Below are positions 26,839-35,801 of a stretch of 64,000 nt of DNA, one piece after another. Below the pieces are notes generated by a model. The model was not told the DNA's origin, did no database searches, and worked only from the letters and a program-made list of their open reading frames with translations. The position numbers and the translations under genes are program-made. The stretch is from Raineya orbicola (lineage in GTDB: Bacteria; Bacteroidota; Bacteroidia; Cytophagales; Thermonemataceae): contig NZ_NKXO01000005.1 in NCBI RefSeq assembly GCF_002843425.1, positions 41,232 through 105,231 on the forward strand, read 5' to 3'. How positions within the stretch are numbered: position 1 is the first letter of the stretch; every line of letters starts with the position of its first letter.

Positions 26839-27983
26839 CTTTACGCAAACGCATAGCTATTTTAGGCTCAACAGGCTCTATCGGTACGCAAGCCTTGGAG
26901 GTTATTCGGGCAAATACGCAATTTTTTGAAGTTGAAGTGCTAACGGCTCAAAATAATTCTGATTTGCTCATCAAGCAAGCTATTGAATTTCAGCCTAATG
27001 CAGTAGTAATTGCGAACGAAAACCATTATCATAAAGTTTCAGAAGCCTTGCAGAAGTACCCCATCAAGGTATATGCAGGAGCAAAGAGCTTGGCTTCGGT
27101 AGTACAAATGGAAGGCATTGATACAGTGCTAACGGCATTAGTAGGTTTCGCAGGACTTACCCCCACTATTGAGGCAATTAAAGCTCGCAAACCCATTGCC
27201 CTTGCGAATAAAGAAACTTTGGTAGTTGCAGGAGAACTTATTACTGAACTTGCTGAAAAATATCAAGTTCCTATTATTCCCGTAGATTCTGAACATTCTG
27301 CTATTTTTCAGTGCTTGGTGGGGGAATTTCACAATAAAATTGAAAAAATTATTCTCACGGCTTCGGGAGGACCTTTTCGAGGCAAAAAGCGTGAAGAGTT
27401 AAAAAATATCACCCCTGCACAGGCTCTCAAACACCCCAACTGGTCTATGGGAGCAAAAATTACCATAGATTCGGCAACGCTAATGAATAAAGGTTTAGAA
27501 GTAATTGAAGCAAAATGGCTTTTTGGCTTGGAAAGCCACCAAATTGAGGTTATTGTTCATCCGCAGTCTATTATACATTCTTTGGTGCAGTTTGAAGATG
27601 GCTCCATCAAAGCTCAAATGGGCTTGCCTGATATGAAATTGCCTATTCAGTATGCTTTGGCGTTTCCCAATCGTATTAGCTCTAATTTCCCACGTTTTGA
27701 TTTTGCCAAATACCCTCATCTTACCTTTGAGCAACCCGATACACACACTTTTCGTAATCTTACACTTGCCTATGAGGCTTTGGCAATGGGCGGCAATGCT
27801 CCTTGCATACTCAACGCCGCTAACGAAATTGCCGTTGCCGATTTTTTAGCCGAAAAAATCAGTTTCTTAGAAATTACCGACTATATTGAAAAAAGCCTTC
27901 AAAACGTGGATTTTATCGCCAAACCCACACTTGAAGACCTTCTGGAAACTGACAAACTAACGCGAAAAAGGCTAGAAAGGTAA
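26835..27983 (+). CDS. dxr: 1-deoxy-D-xylulose 5-phosphate reductoisomerase
   Basis: A 382-aa cytosolic enzyme of the MEP isoprenoid pathway, which makes 2-C-methyl-D-erythritol 4-phosphate using NADPH. The NADPH site GSTGSIGTQALEV is at residues 10-22. The metal and substrate motifs PVDSEHSAIFQC, LTASGGPFRG, HPNWSMGAKITIDSATLMNKGLE and IEAKWLF are all intact. The length is normal for the family. It overlaps the pseudokinase gene by 4 bases (ATGA), so its translation is probably coupled to it. Isoprenoid supply sets undecaprenyl-phosphate and hence wall synthesis, which makes pairing with a LysM protein suggestive. In many Bacteroidota dxr is followed by rseP, but here a convergent gene follows. 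Confidence 0.97.
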   Translation: MTLRKRIAILGSTGSIGTQALEVIRANTQFFEVEVLTAQNNSDLLIKQAIEFQPNAVVIANENHYHKVSEALQKYPIKVYAGAKSLASVVQMEGIDTVLTALVGFAGLTPTIEAIKARKPIALANKETLVVAGELITELAEKYQVPIIPVDSEHSAIFQCLVGEFHNKIEKIILTASGGPFRGKKREELKNITPAQALKHPNWSMGAKITIDSATLMNKGLEVIEAKWLFGLESHQIEVIVHPQSIIHSLVQFEDGSIKAQMGLPDMKLPIQYALAFPNRISSNFPRFDFAKYPHLTFEQPDTHTFRNLTLAYEALAMGGNAPCILNAANEIAVADFLAEKISFLEITDYIEKSLQNVDFIAKPTLEDLLETDKLTRKRLER

Positions 27984-28007
27984 TAAATTGGCTAAAAGAA
28001 AGATTTG

Positions 28008-29867
28008 TTAAAAAAGTAGGGAAGCCCGTTCCAAATTGATAGTATAATCGGGTTTGTTAGTTTCTTTTCTACGAATAAAGTGCTGTTTTTCCAATTTATT
28101 GATGATGTTACGAATTTTTCTTTTGAAATTTTCATATGCCTTAATATCAGGTTGATAAGAACTATGCTGTTTGTAAAACAAATATTCCCCAATAAAGCTT
28201 GCACTAATATTGTTGGCTCTTCCATAATGATTTTGATGATAAATCGCATCAAGTACCCATTTGGCATCATTAGAAAGATCATCGTAAGCCTTTCCGAAAA
28301 TAGCTCGCAACTCATTAATGAAATTTTCTTTTTTCAGCGTTTCATCTAACCGATATAGTTTTATCTCCAACGAACTTTCAGGTATTTCCCAAAGTAAGCC
28401 CCATTTCAGCAAATCACTAATTACTTCAAAGTGGTTGTTATCAGGAGATAAATTGATAGTGTAGCGTTCCCTATCATTCAGTTTTTCAGATTTGAAAAAA
28501 TAAGCCAATACTGTCTTATGAATAGAGCTTAATTCTAATCCGTTTGTTTTTTGTAGAATGTATTTATGAAAGCTATTGAGCCAGTGTATTGTTTTGCTAT
28601 CCAAAACTTTTCCTGGTACTAAGAAAAGACTTAGTTGTCTATCTGGGTGTATCAGATAATAAGGAACATCTATTTGATTTTCAAGGGCATAATTACAAAG
28701 TGTAGCCATACCAATACCTCTACCTTCATAGCGATTGTAATCTTTGAGCACATCGGCAAGATTAGGGTTCTGACGATTAGGGAAAGGAATAATACGTCTT
28801 AGTTTAATAGGTTTTTCAAGAGTTACCAGTTGATTAGACTTAAAAGTACCCGGATTCTTTATTTCAAGAAACTCTTTATTCTTAACCCGAATAATACAAA
28901 AGTTATCAGATTTATAATCTCTGTGAGCCAAAGCATTATTGATAGTTTCACGAATAACATCTTCGGGATATTCATAAATAGGTTTCCCCCCTTGCTCTGT
29001 AGTTATGCCTACGGATATTTTACTAAAAACAAAGTTCCAAGCATTTTCCATTAGGTTGATGATATTGTTTTTGTAAATTTTTTTATCATCTGCTAAATGA
29101 TTGCCCGTTTCGTAGTAAGCATCTATTTCACATTTTCCAGCAAGAAAATCCTCAATATGCTTTCCACATACCAACATACCCAAAAGAGTAGGTTTTTGGT
29201 CGCGTATAAACTTTTTACGCGTAAGAAAAGGTATAGCACTTTCTATATCTGCTTTCAGCGTTTCTACCTTTATAGTAGAGTTTAGTTTGAGAATATACTC
29301 ATTGAGCTTATCTATATCTAAATCTTGCAGAGAAGTATTAGGTACAATATCTAACTCAATAGCATTTTTTAGAATAGTTTTTAGTTCGTTTTGTTTAAGT
29401 ATTTTTTCTTTAGGTATTTTATGATCGCCTGTCCCTTGTCTTTCATAGGCATTTCCTTCCCAGAAAACAAATTTTTGCTCATCGGGCAGTTTTTCTATAA
29501 AAAGAAGCACGATTTGCCCATTTAAGAAGGGTTTAATTTCTATTAAATCGGGGCGTATGTAGTCGATAAGATTTAATTTTTCGTTATTTTCATTGGTAAA
29601 GACTTTGGGTAGCTCTTTTAGCTTGCTTTCATTGTTTGAATTGAACCCCGTGAATTTTAGTTTTTTTTCAGAAGCAATTTCTTTAATGCCTATTACAATA
29701 ATACCTCCTTTTGTATTCAGAAAGGCACAAGTAGTTTTGTAGAGTTCTTTCCAATCATCTCCTTGCGATAAATCTTTGAGCTCAAGTTTATCTGTTTCAA
29801 AAGATTGAAACTGATTGTTTTCCAAGCAATTTTCAATTTGCAAAAGTATTCGGTCAATTTCTCGCAT
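28008..29867 (-). CDS. AlbA_2 (Schlafen-type) and GHKL ATP-binding regulator
   Basis: A 619-aa protein. Residues about 15-140 form an AlbA_2/divergent AAA-4 domain (ELKDLSQGDDWKELYKTTCAFLNTKGGIIVIGIKE), related to Schlafen. The middle part matches the RecG-C-terminal-like HATPase_c_4 domain (PEDVIRETINNALAHRDYKSDNF, EIKNPGTF, GRGIGMATLCNYALE). The C-terminus has winged-helix-like segments and ends in a basic region. Such proteins are usually annotated as ATP-binding or transcriptional regulators, are patchily distributed, and some relatives occur in defence islands. No phage-defence partner is adjacent. It is convergent with dxr (24 bases apart) and has a good Bacteroidota promoter at 29890-29918. 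Its function is not known. Confidence 0.87.
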   Translation of the reverse strand: MREIDRILLQIENCLENNQFQSFETDKLELKDLSQGDDWKELYKTTCAFLNTKGGIIVIGIKEIASEKKLKFTGFNSNNESKLKELPKVFTNENNEKLNLIDYIRPDLIEIKPFLNGQIVLLFIEKLPDEQKFVFWEGNAYERQGTGDHKIPKEKILKQNELKTILKNAIELDIVPNTSLQDLDIDKLNEYILKLNSTIKVETLKADIESAIPFLTRKKFIRDQKPTLLGMLVCGKHIEDFLAGKCEIDAYYETGNHLADDKKIYKNNIINLMENAWNFVFSKISVGITTEQGGKPIYEYPEDVIRETINNALAHRDYKSDNFCIIRVKNKEFLEIKNPGTFKSNQLVTLEKPIKLRRIIPFPNRQNPNLADVLKDYNRYEGRGIGMATLCNYALENQIDVPYYLIHPDRQLSLFLVPGKVLDSKTIHWLNSFHKYILQKTNGLELSSIHKTVLAYFFKSEKLNDRERYTINLSPDNNHFEVISDLLKWGLLWEIPESSLEIKLYRLDETLKKENFINELRAIFGKAYDDLSNDAKWVLDAIYHQNHYGRANNISASFIGEYLFYKQHSSYQPDIKAYENFKRKIRNIINKLEKQHFIRRKETNKPDYTINLERASLLF

Positions 29868-29889
29868 ACATCAAATTAAGATTGATTTG

Positions 29890-29918
29890 CAAAATTATGA
29901 AAATTGCTCAATTCCAAA
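29890..29918 (-). promoter_or_regulatory. Bacteroidota-type promoter for the AlbA_2 gene
   Basis: On the minus strand TTTG and TAATTTTG are spaced by 17 bases, giving a leader of about 15 bases to the start at 29867. Confidence 0.65.
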
Positions 29919-29935
29919 GAAAAAAGTAAAACCTA

Positions 29936-32900
29936 TCACCTTTTCGTTACTTTTTTTCTGATAAGCCCTTGCGAGGTATGTATTTCAGCAACATACACAC
30001 CCACAGGAAGGTGAGTAAGCGATAATTTATTTTCCTTTGTTTTCAGCACTACATTTTGACCCAAAGCATTAAAAACACTAATACTTTCAATTTGCAAGCT
30101 ATTATCCAAACTACTTACAAATACTTCATCGCTTGTAGGATTGGGATAAAGCAGAATTTTTTTCTCAATATCACTATGCAATGCGTTGATATAACCAAAA
30201 TTGTAAATACGCATTACTTGCACGGTATCGCTGGGAGGTATGGGATTTTGTCCTTCGCTAAACGCCAAAATATCGGTAAATTCATCGGCGTTGTTGTAGG
30301 TGATTACCAATTTATTTCCGTTGAGAATCTGAGCCACATTCGTATTGGTGGAAATAAATTTAGTAGGCAAATTGTAGTTGGTTTGAGCAGAAAGCAACAT
30401 AGAACCATCAGGCAGAACGCTTTTTGTGAAACTGCTCAGTACAACCGTATGAGCAGCTGTCTGTCCGAAAATGGTATAGGTTTCTCCTGCTGCAAAATTT
30501 AAGGGTGTAGCAGTGTAAATGCCTGAGCTAAAAGTAGTAGTAATGCCTGTATCCTCCCAAGTAGAGCCATTCAATCTATACACTTTGGAAGCAAAACCTA
30601 CTGCCCCTGAGTTTACAAAACTTACAGTTGCACCGTTCATTCCTTGCAGTAGCCACATACCTGCGGCTAAATCTGTATTGGAAGGTGGTGGCGTAGGAGT
30701 AATGCCAGATACAAAAACTGCTCTCGCCAAACCAGCTGCAATTGGGGTGATTGTAATATGCCTAATGACAGAAGCATCACCAATAGGAAATACATAGGCA
30801 GTACCTGCTACGAGATTTTGGCGGGTAAGGTTACCTGTGCCGTTGGTTTCTATGTAGGAAGTAGAAGTATTGGTAAAAGTTTGCGTAATTTGGTCGGTAG
30901 CGGGGGTGGCTCGCAGTGTAAATATAGAATTGCCTATTTGCAAGCGTCCTTGCGTGAGTGTAATACGATTAGCGGAATTATCAGCACCGCTCAAAGCTAC
31001 GTGAGCAGGGTTAGCAATTTCTAAAATATCAAAATCTGTGCGTTGAAAGATAGTTTGTGGGGCAGTTCCGTCAAAAATCACTCTGCCATTGAGTACTTGC
31101 AGAAATCCTGATGTTTTACCTGTCCAGTTACCTCTTACTCTTAAAGTATTTCCTTGTAAATCAAGATTGCCTGTGGAGTTATCAGCTGTTAAATCGTTCA
31201 TTACAATTGTATTGGGGTAAAATAATTTTGCAGGAGCACCTGTAAGAGTTAAATTGTGGTAAGTAGTTTCTTTTATGTGAGTAGTAGAAGCAACATTTTG
31301 ATATGTTATAGTATTCCCTATGGCATCGGCGAGAAGTTGTCCTGTTACCATAGGCTTGGTACCATTATTATATGCAAGCAAAGTATTCGCATTTTGTTGC
31401 CAAGTACTGCTTGAGTTTGTGCCATTCAGAACACCGTGTATTAGTACTCCATTAGTGCTATTGTTGGTTACTGTTACGTTATTGATAGTTATATTACCCG
31501 TGGTATTGAAAGCAATAGAATTAGCACCACTCAGAATTGTATTTGTATTGAAATTAACAGGGGCGTTAGAGTTCGCCGCACCAAATCCCATCCAATTATT
31601 TGCAGTTATTTCAATGCTACCTGTGTTAAAAGAGAAACTACAATTACACTCCAAAAGAAAATTCCCATTGTTGATAATATTTCTCTCAAAAATAAAGGAA
31701 GAGTTATTACTCAATCCACCGCTGGCAGAAAAACCCCCTCCTGCATTGATAGTAATATTTCCTGAAAATGTTGAACTACCTGAATTACCCCCGTCAATAA
31801 AACTTCCACCATTTTCAATAACGGTATTACCTCCCACTGATAAATTAGCATCATTAACATTAAGTGTGGCATTGTTTTTTATAGTTAAGTTTTCCTGAAT
31901 AGTTACAGCAGGCGTTGCCGAAAAACTCTTTGCTCCTGTTCCTGAAATGATAAGGTTTTTGTAGAGATTTCCACCAAAATTGTTGGGAATAGTACCTACA
32001 CTATTACTTGCAAACTCTATGATAGTACCATTGGTAGTGGCAAAGGAATTTGTGCCTGATATAGTAGGCAAGCTATTGAGATTCATCTTTAAGGTAGCCC
32101 CTGATACACCATACAAATTCTGAGCTGTGAAAGGTATATCAGAAGTAAGTGTTACAGGTTGTTGAATATCTATGGTAGTAGTTGGGGTAACCACAGAAGT
32201 TGGGGCTCCTATGGGTATGGAGGCATTATGCCGAATACGTACATTGGCATTAGCTACTCCGTTAGGGCTGCAATTGCAAGGAGTGGTACCATCATTAGAC
32301 CATAAGTTGCTATTGGTATTCCAAGCGGCACCATCGCCGAGTGTGTAGAAATCAGTGACAGGTGCAGAAGCAAAAACAGCATAATATCTTGTATCGTTAG
32401 TAAAACTGGTGGGGTTGAACTGCGTACTTAAAGCATCGGAAGTTCCTGTAGCTTCGAGTATCCAACTAGTGCCATTATGATAGTAGGCTTGTCCGCTTGT
32501 AAAACCTCCTACCGTAGAGCCTGCATAAAATACAGAAATACTAGAAGATGTATTAGGAGCTGTAAATACGGGCAATTGCACTCGCCAAACGGCATCTACT
32601 CTGCTAGGAGCAGTGATATTTGGATAAGGAGTTGCACCTGGTGCTTTTACCTGAATAGAAATTTCACTACCGTCATTAAGATTATTGAAAGGGAATGTTA
32701 TACCTGCATACTTGTTAGGTTGTGTATATCCCATAGGAATAGGTAGAGAAGAACTTACCAAAGTAATTCCACTTTCGTTACGAATTTTTATTTCACCCGG
32801 TCCATCAGTTACGATATACTTATTTATTCCACCGTTGATAGAAGGCATAGAACTTGGTGTGTAAACGGCAAAAAGAGTACCTGCTCCTATAGATAAATAC

Positions 32901-34393
32901 TTATCGTTATCAATGCTTAACTGCCCTATGAAACGTACTTGCGTTCCTGCATCAAAAAGAGAGGTATTGTTATTGATATTGAAATTGTAAAATTCTACAA
33001 TCCCCCTTATAGTTTGGGGACTTGTACCTGCAAAGGTTACAGTATTGTTATTATGCTTAAATTTACCTGCTTCGTCCCAAAAAGTTCCTTTTAGCGTAAG
33101 ATTCGCAAATAAATTTATATCGTGAGAAGTACTGTTGATACGAATGCTTCCATAAGTACCTGTGGTGGGAATAAAAATATTTTGCGGAATACTTGTATTA
33201 AACGTAACCGTTGAATTATCGGGTGCATTGAGATTTCCGCTGAAAGTGTTGTTGTAAGAGGGGTTCTTATTATCCAATAACAAGTTAGCATTAGCCCCCA
33301 TTGTGAGTGTACCACTACCCTGTATAACGCTTGTATTTAGCGTAGTATTAGCAGGAATTTCTGCCGTGCCACTTTGTATATCCAGAATAGAAACGGGTGT
33401 GCCGCTGGCTGCTGGCCAGCTTACAAAATTGCTTGGATTTGTAAAAGTTACTTTTGCCCCTCCACTTTTATTTACTTCTACTTTCCATACAGCAATATTG
33501 TAAAAAGTGAATGAGGCATCAAAATCAAAGGTAGTATTAGTAGAGCCTTGCATAATAATACGACTGGTACCAATTCCACCCAAAACACCCGTGATATTAC
33601 CACTTTTGATAGTAAGATCTCCTGTAACAGCCAAAGTTCCTGTGCGGTTAGTAACGCTACCTGCGTAAGGATAAAAAGCCGCCCTATTGGGGGTAAGATT
33701 ATCCATTACGAAATGTTGGGTAGTAACAGTATAATCTTGCGTATTGCTATCAGAAATAGCTATTCCTAATGGCGAAGAACCATCATGGCTATTCAGTACT
33801 CTAAAAGTTCCTTGAATATTAAAATTTGCATTAAAAGCACAATAAATATTCTGGTTAGAGCAGTTCCAAATGAGGTTACCAAAATTTTGACTCTCAAAAC
33901 CCGTGGGCATAGTAGTAGTTACCCCTGTTATTTCGCAAGTAGAATTAAGTTGCCACGTAGCCAATGGGATTGTGCCACCATCGCGGGCGTGTATGTAGGT
34001 AGAACCATTGTTGAAATTAAGATTACTTAATGGTGTTGTAACATTCAAATTGCCCCCTTCAAGACGGAGAGTACCATTAACCGTAAAGTTTGATATAATA
34101 TTTGTTGGCGTATTACCATTTTGCAGTACAAGCGTACCACCGCTATTGATAGTTATGTTTAGATTTGCCGCTAAATCAAGGCTAGTGGTAGAAGTTACCG
34201 TGTGTCCATTACCTATGATAACATTTGCTAATGCAGCTGGGGCAGTTGGAGCAGGCGTACCTGTGTGGCTTATCAATGACCAAGTATTGTTATCATTCCA
34301 GTTACCGCTTTGGCGAGAGTAGTAGGTTTGAGAAAATGAATTACATAAAGAAACAATAAATAGCAAAAGTACAAGTAAAATTTTTGTTTTCAT
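29936..34393 (-). CDS. Giant T9SS-secreted protein with beta-solenoid-like repeats and type A sorting domain
   Basis: A 1485-aa exported protein. The signal peptide is MKTKILLVLLLFIVSLCNSFS. The body is rich in Asn, Thr, Gly and Ser, with many short strands (LNITINSGGTLVLQNG, NLTIKNNATLNVNDANLSVGG, ITINAGGGFSASGG), suggesting a right-handed beta-helix. Related openings recur at residue 23 (YYSRQSGNWNDNNTWS) and near residue 690 (YTLGDGAAWNTNSNLWS). The C-terminus has the T9SS type A sorting signal (LLYPNPTSDEVFV ... LPVGVYVAEIHTSQGLIRKKV), which directs export and usually surface attachment. The frame extends 12 codons upstream of the chosen ATG, but a TACCTTTG -7 element at 34432-34439 would place transcription start inside that extension. 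Likely roles are adhesion or matrix formation; no enzymatic motif is seen. Large plus-strand frames inside are shadows. Confidence 0.93.
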   Translation of the reverse strand: MKTKILLVLLLFIVSLCNSFSQTYYSRQSGNWNDNNTWSLISHTGTPAPTAPAALANVIIGNGHTVTSTTSLDLAANLNITINSGGTLVLQNGNTPTNIISNFTVNGTLRLEGGNLNVTTPLSNLNFNNGSTYIHARDGGTIPLATWQLNSTCEITGVTTTMPTGFESQNFGNLIWNCSNQNIYCAFNANFNIQGTFRVLNSHDGSSPLGIAISDSNTQDYTVTTQHFVMDNLTPNRAAFYPYAGSVTNRTGTLAVTGDLTIKSGNITGVLGGIGTSRIIMQGSTNTTFDFDASFTFYNIAVWKVEVNKSGGAKVTFTNPSNFVSWPAASGTPVSILDIQSGTAEIPANTTLNTSVIQGSGTLTMGANANLLLDNKNPSYNNTFSGNLNAPDNSTVTFNTSIPQNIFIPTTGTYGSIRINSTSHDINLFANLTLKGTFWDEAGKFKHNNNTVTFAGTSPQTIRGIVEFYNFNINNNTSLFDAGTQVRFIGQLSIDNDKYLSIGAGTLFAVYTPSSMPSINGGINKYIVTDGPGEIKIRNESGITLVSSSLPIPMGYTQPNKYAGITFPFNNLNDGSEISIQVKAPGATPYPNITAPSRVDAVWRVQLPVFTAPNTSSSISVFYAGSTVGGFTSGQAYYHNGTSWILEATGTSDALSTQFNPTSFTNDTRYYAVFASAPVTDFYTLGDGAAWNTNSNLWSNDGTTPCNCSPNGVANANVRIRHNASIPIGAPTSVVTPTTTIDIQQPVTLTSDIPFTAQNLYGVSGATLKMNLNSLPTISGTNSFATTNGTIIEFASNSVGTIPNNFGGNLYKNLIISGTGAKSFSATPAVTIQENLTIKNNATLNVNDANLSVGGNTVIENGGSFIDGGNSGSSTFSGNITINAGGGFSASGGLSNNSSFIFERNIINNGNFLLECNCSFSFNTGSIEITANNWMGFGAANSNAPVNFNTNTILSGANSIAFNTTGNITINNVTVTNNSTNGVLIHGVLNGTNSSSTWQQNANTLLAYNNGTKPMVTGQLLADAIGNTITYQNVASTTHIKETTYHNLTLTGAPAKLFYPNTIVMNDLTADNSTGNLDLQGNTLRVRGNWTGKTSGFLQVLNGRVIFDGTAPQTIFQRTDFDILEIANPAHVALSGADNSANRITLTQGRLQIGNSIFTLRATPATDQITQTFTNTSTSYIETNGTGNLTRQNLVAGTAYVFPIGDASVIRHITITPIAAGLARAVFVSGITPTPPPSNTDLAAGMWLLQGMNGATVSFVNSGAVGFASKVYRLNGSTWEDTGITTTFSSGIYTATPLNFAAGETYTIFGQTAAHTVVLSSFTKSVLPDGSMLLSAQTNYNLPTKFISTNTNVAQILNGNKLVITYNNADEFTDILAFSEGQNPIPPSDTVQVMRIYNFGYINALHSDIEKKILLYPNPTSDEVFVSSLDNSLQIESISVFNALGQNVVLKTKENKLSLTHLPVGVYVAEIHTSQGLIRKKVTKR

Positions 34394-34526
34394 AGTTTTT
34401 TCAATTTTTATCATAAATACCTTACACAAGACAAAGGTAAATAAAAATTTTTAAAAAACCTATATTTAGATTAGAGAATTAGCAAAATAAAAAGGAAGTG
34501 CCACTAAATCCTAAAAATCTTGAAAA

Positions 34527-35795
34527 TCAGGCACTAAATTCCGCAATCACTGCTCTATATGTTTGCTGCGTTTTCTGTTCTAAAATCAACTCAAATTTGG
34601 GTAAAATGCTTTGTAGCATTTTTTCGTTGTAGTACAATATAGTAAGCAATTGCACATTGCGAGTTTGCGAAATAGCAAATTCCTCGCTCAAAAAATCTAT
34701 GATTTTAATAACTTTATGTTCCTGAAAATCGGTAGCTATCCATAGCGAAACCGCCGAACTTTGTAAAAGATGAATTTTTGCATTGGTTTGTGTAAAAGTA
34801 TGCAAAATTTTACTCAAATTTTCCTCTGTAATAAAAGCCAAATCCTTAATAGCGAATTTGAGAAGTACTTGATTGGGCTTAAAAATAATGGTAGGTGTAT
34901 TTTGTGGGCTTGTAATGCCATCTATGCACGTTCCTGCTTTATGAGGTTCTAGAAAAGAGCGAACGTACAAAGGAATATTCTTATTGGCAAGAGGCTTTAT
35001 AGTTTTAGGGTGAATAACATTTGCTCCGTAAAAAGTCATTTCAGCGGCTTCGGTATAGGAAAGGGTTTCGTACAACTGGGTATTAGGAACTTTTTTGGGG
35101 TCAGCGTTCAAAATGCCGGGCACATCTTTCCAAATAGTAACTTTTTGAGCCTCTAACGAATACGCAAGAATAGACGCCGTATAGTCTGACCCTTCTCGCC
35201 CTAAGGTAGTGGTTTTATTTCCCAAAGTACCTCCCAAAAATCCCTGTGTAACCACAATTTTTTCTTGTAAAATAGGCAAAATTTCCCTTTTGAGCAGTTG
35301 CTCTGTCCAAGCAAAATCTACTTTGCCTTCTCGCCAAGTGGTATCGGTTTTGATAAAATTACGAATATCTATCCATTCGTTTTCTATGCCTTGTTCTTGC
35401 AAAAATTGGCTTACTATATGTGTAGCGATAATTTCTCCAAAACAAATCACTTGGTCGTAGCTTTCGTCATATTTCTCAGGCTGTGTTTTGTGCAAAAGCG
35501 TTTCTTTGAGCTGTAAAAAAAGATAGTCCAAAGCAGTGAAAATCAAATGCTTTTCGGGGAAAAGTTGCTCTGAAATTTCAAAATGATACTGCTGAATATT
35601 TTGCAATTCTGTTTGCCAATCAGCTTTGGCAAAATATGTATTGAGTAATTTTTCCAAAGCGTTGGTAGTTTTTCCCATTGCCGAAACTACCACTACCAAA
35701 TGCGTAGGGGTACCGAAATTTTGAATGATATGAGCAACATTCCGAACGGCTTCGGCGTTTTTTACCGAAGCTCCACCAAATTTGAATACTTGCAT
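34527..35795 (-). CDS. lysC: Aspartate kinase
   Basis: A 422-aa monofunctional aspartokinase catalysing the first step toward lysine, threonine and methionine. The N-terminal KFGGASVKNAEAV is the kinase signature. The active-site Glu/Asp region is GREGSDYTASILA, followed by VTIWKDVPGILNADPK and TEAAEMTFYGANVIHPKT. The C-terminal 130 residues carry ACT-like regulatory strands (LLKFAIKDLAFITEENLSKIL, AKIHLLQSSAVSLWI), so feedback inhibition is likely. There is no fused homoserine dehydrogenase. It starts 6 bases downstream of the cation transporter gene on the same strand and is likely co-transcribed with it. Confidence 0.95.
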   Translation of the reverse strand: MQVFKFGGASVKNAEAVRNVAHIIQNFGTPTHLVVVVSAMGKTTNALEKLLNTYFAKADWQTELQNIQQYHFEISEQLFPEKHLIFTALDYLFLQLKETLLHKTQPEKYDESYDQVICFGEIIATHIVSQFLQEQGIENEWIDIRNFIKTDTTWREGKVDFAWTEQLLKREILPILQEKIVVTQGFLGGTLGNKTTTLGREGSDYTASILAYSLEAQKVTIWKDVPGILNADPKKVPNTQLYETLSYTEAAEMTFYGANVIHPKTIKPLANKNIPLYVRSFLEPHKAGTCIDGITSPQNTPTIIFKPNQVLLKFAIKDLAFITEENLSKILHTFTQTNAKIHLLQSSAVSLWIATDFQEHKVIKIIDFLSEEFAISQTRNVQLLTILYYNEKMLQSILPKFELILEQKTQQTYRAVIAEFSA

Positions 35796-35801
35796 AGCTG
35801 A

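Noticed and set aside
31320..31898. 192-codon plus-strand frame rich in Leu, Val and Pro inside the giant T9SS gene
   Set aside because: It is antisense to a strongly supported coding region whose repetitive Asn/Thr/Gly codons produce long open complements. No start context, promoter or recognisable domain was seen.
34498..34526. Sigma-54-like TGGCAC on the minus strand upstream of lysC's 3' region
   Set aside because: The -12 position reads TTTT, without the required GC at the right spacing, and it points away from any plausible gene start.
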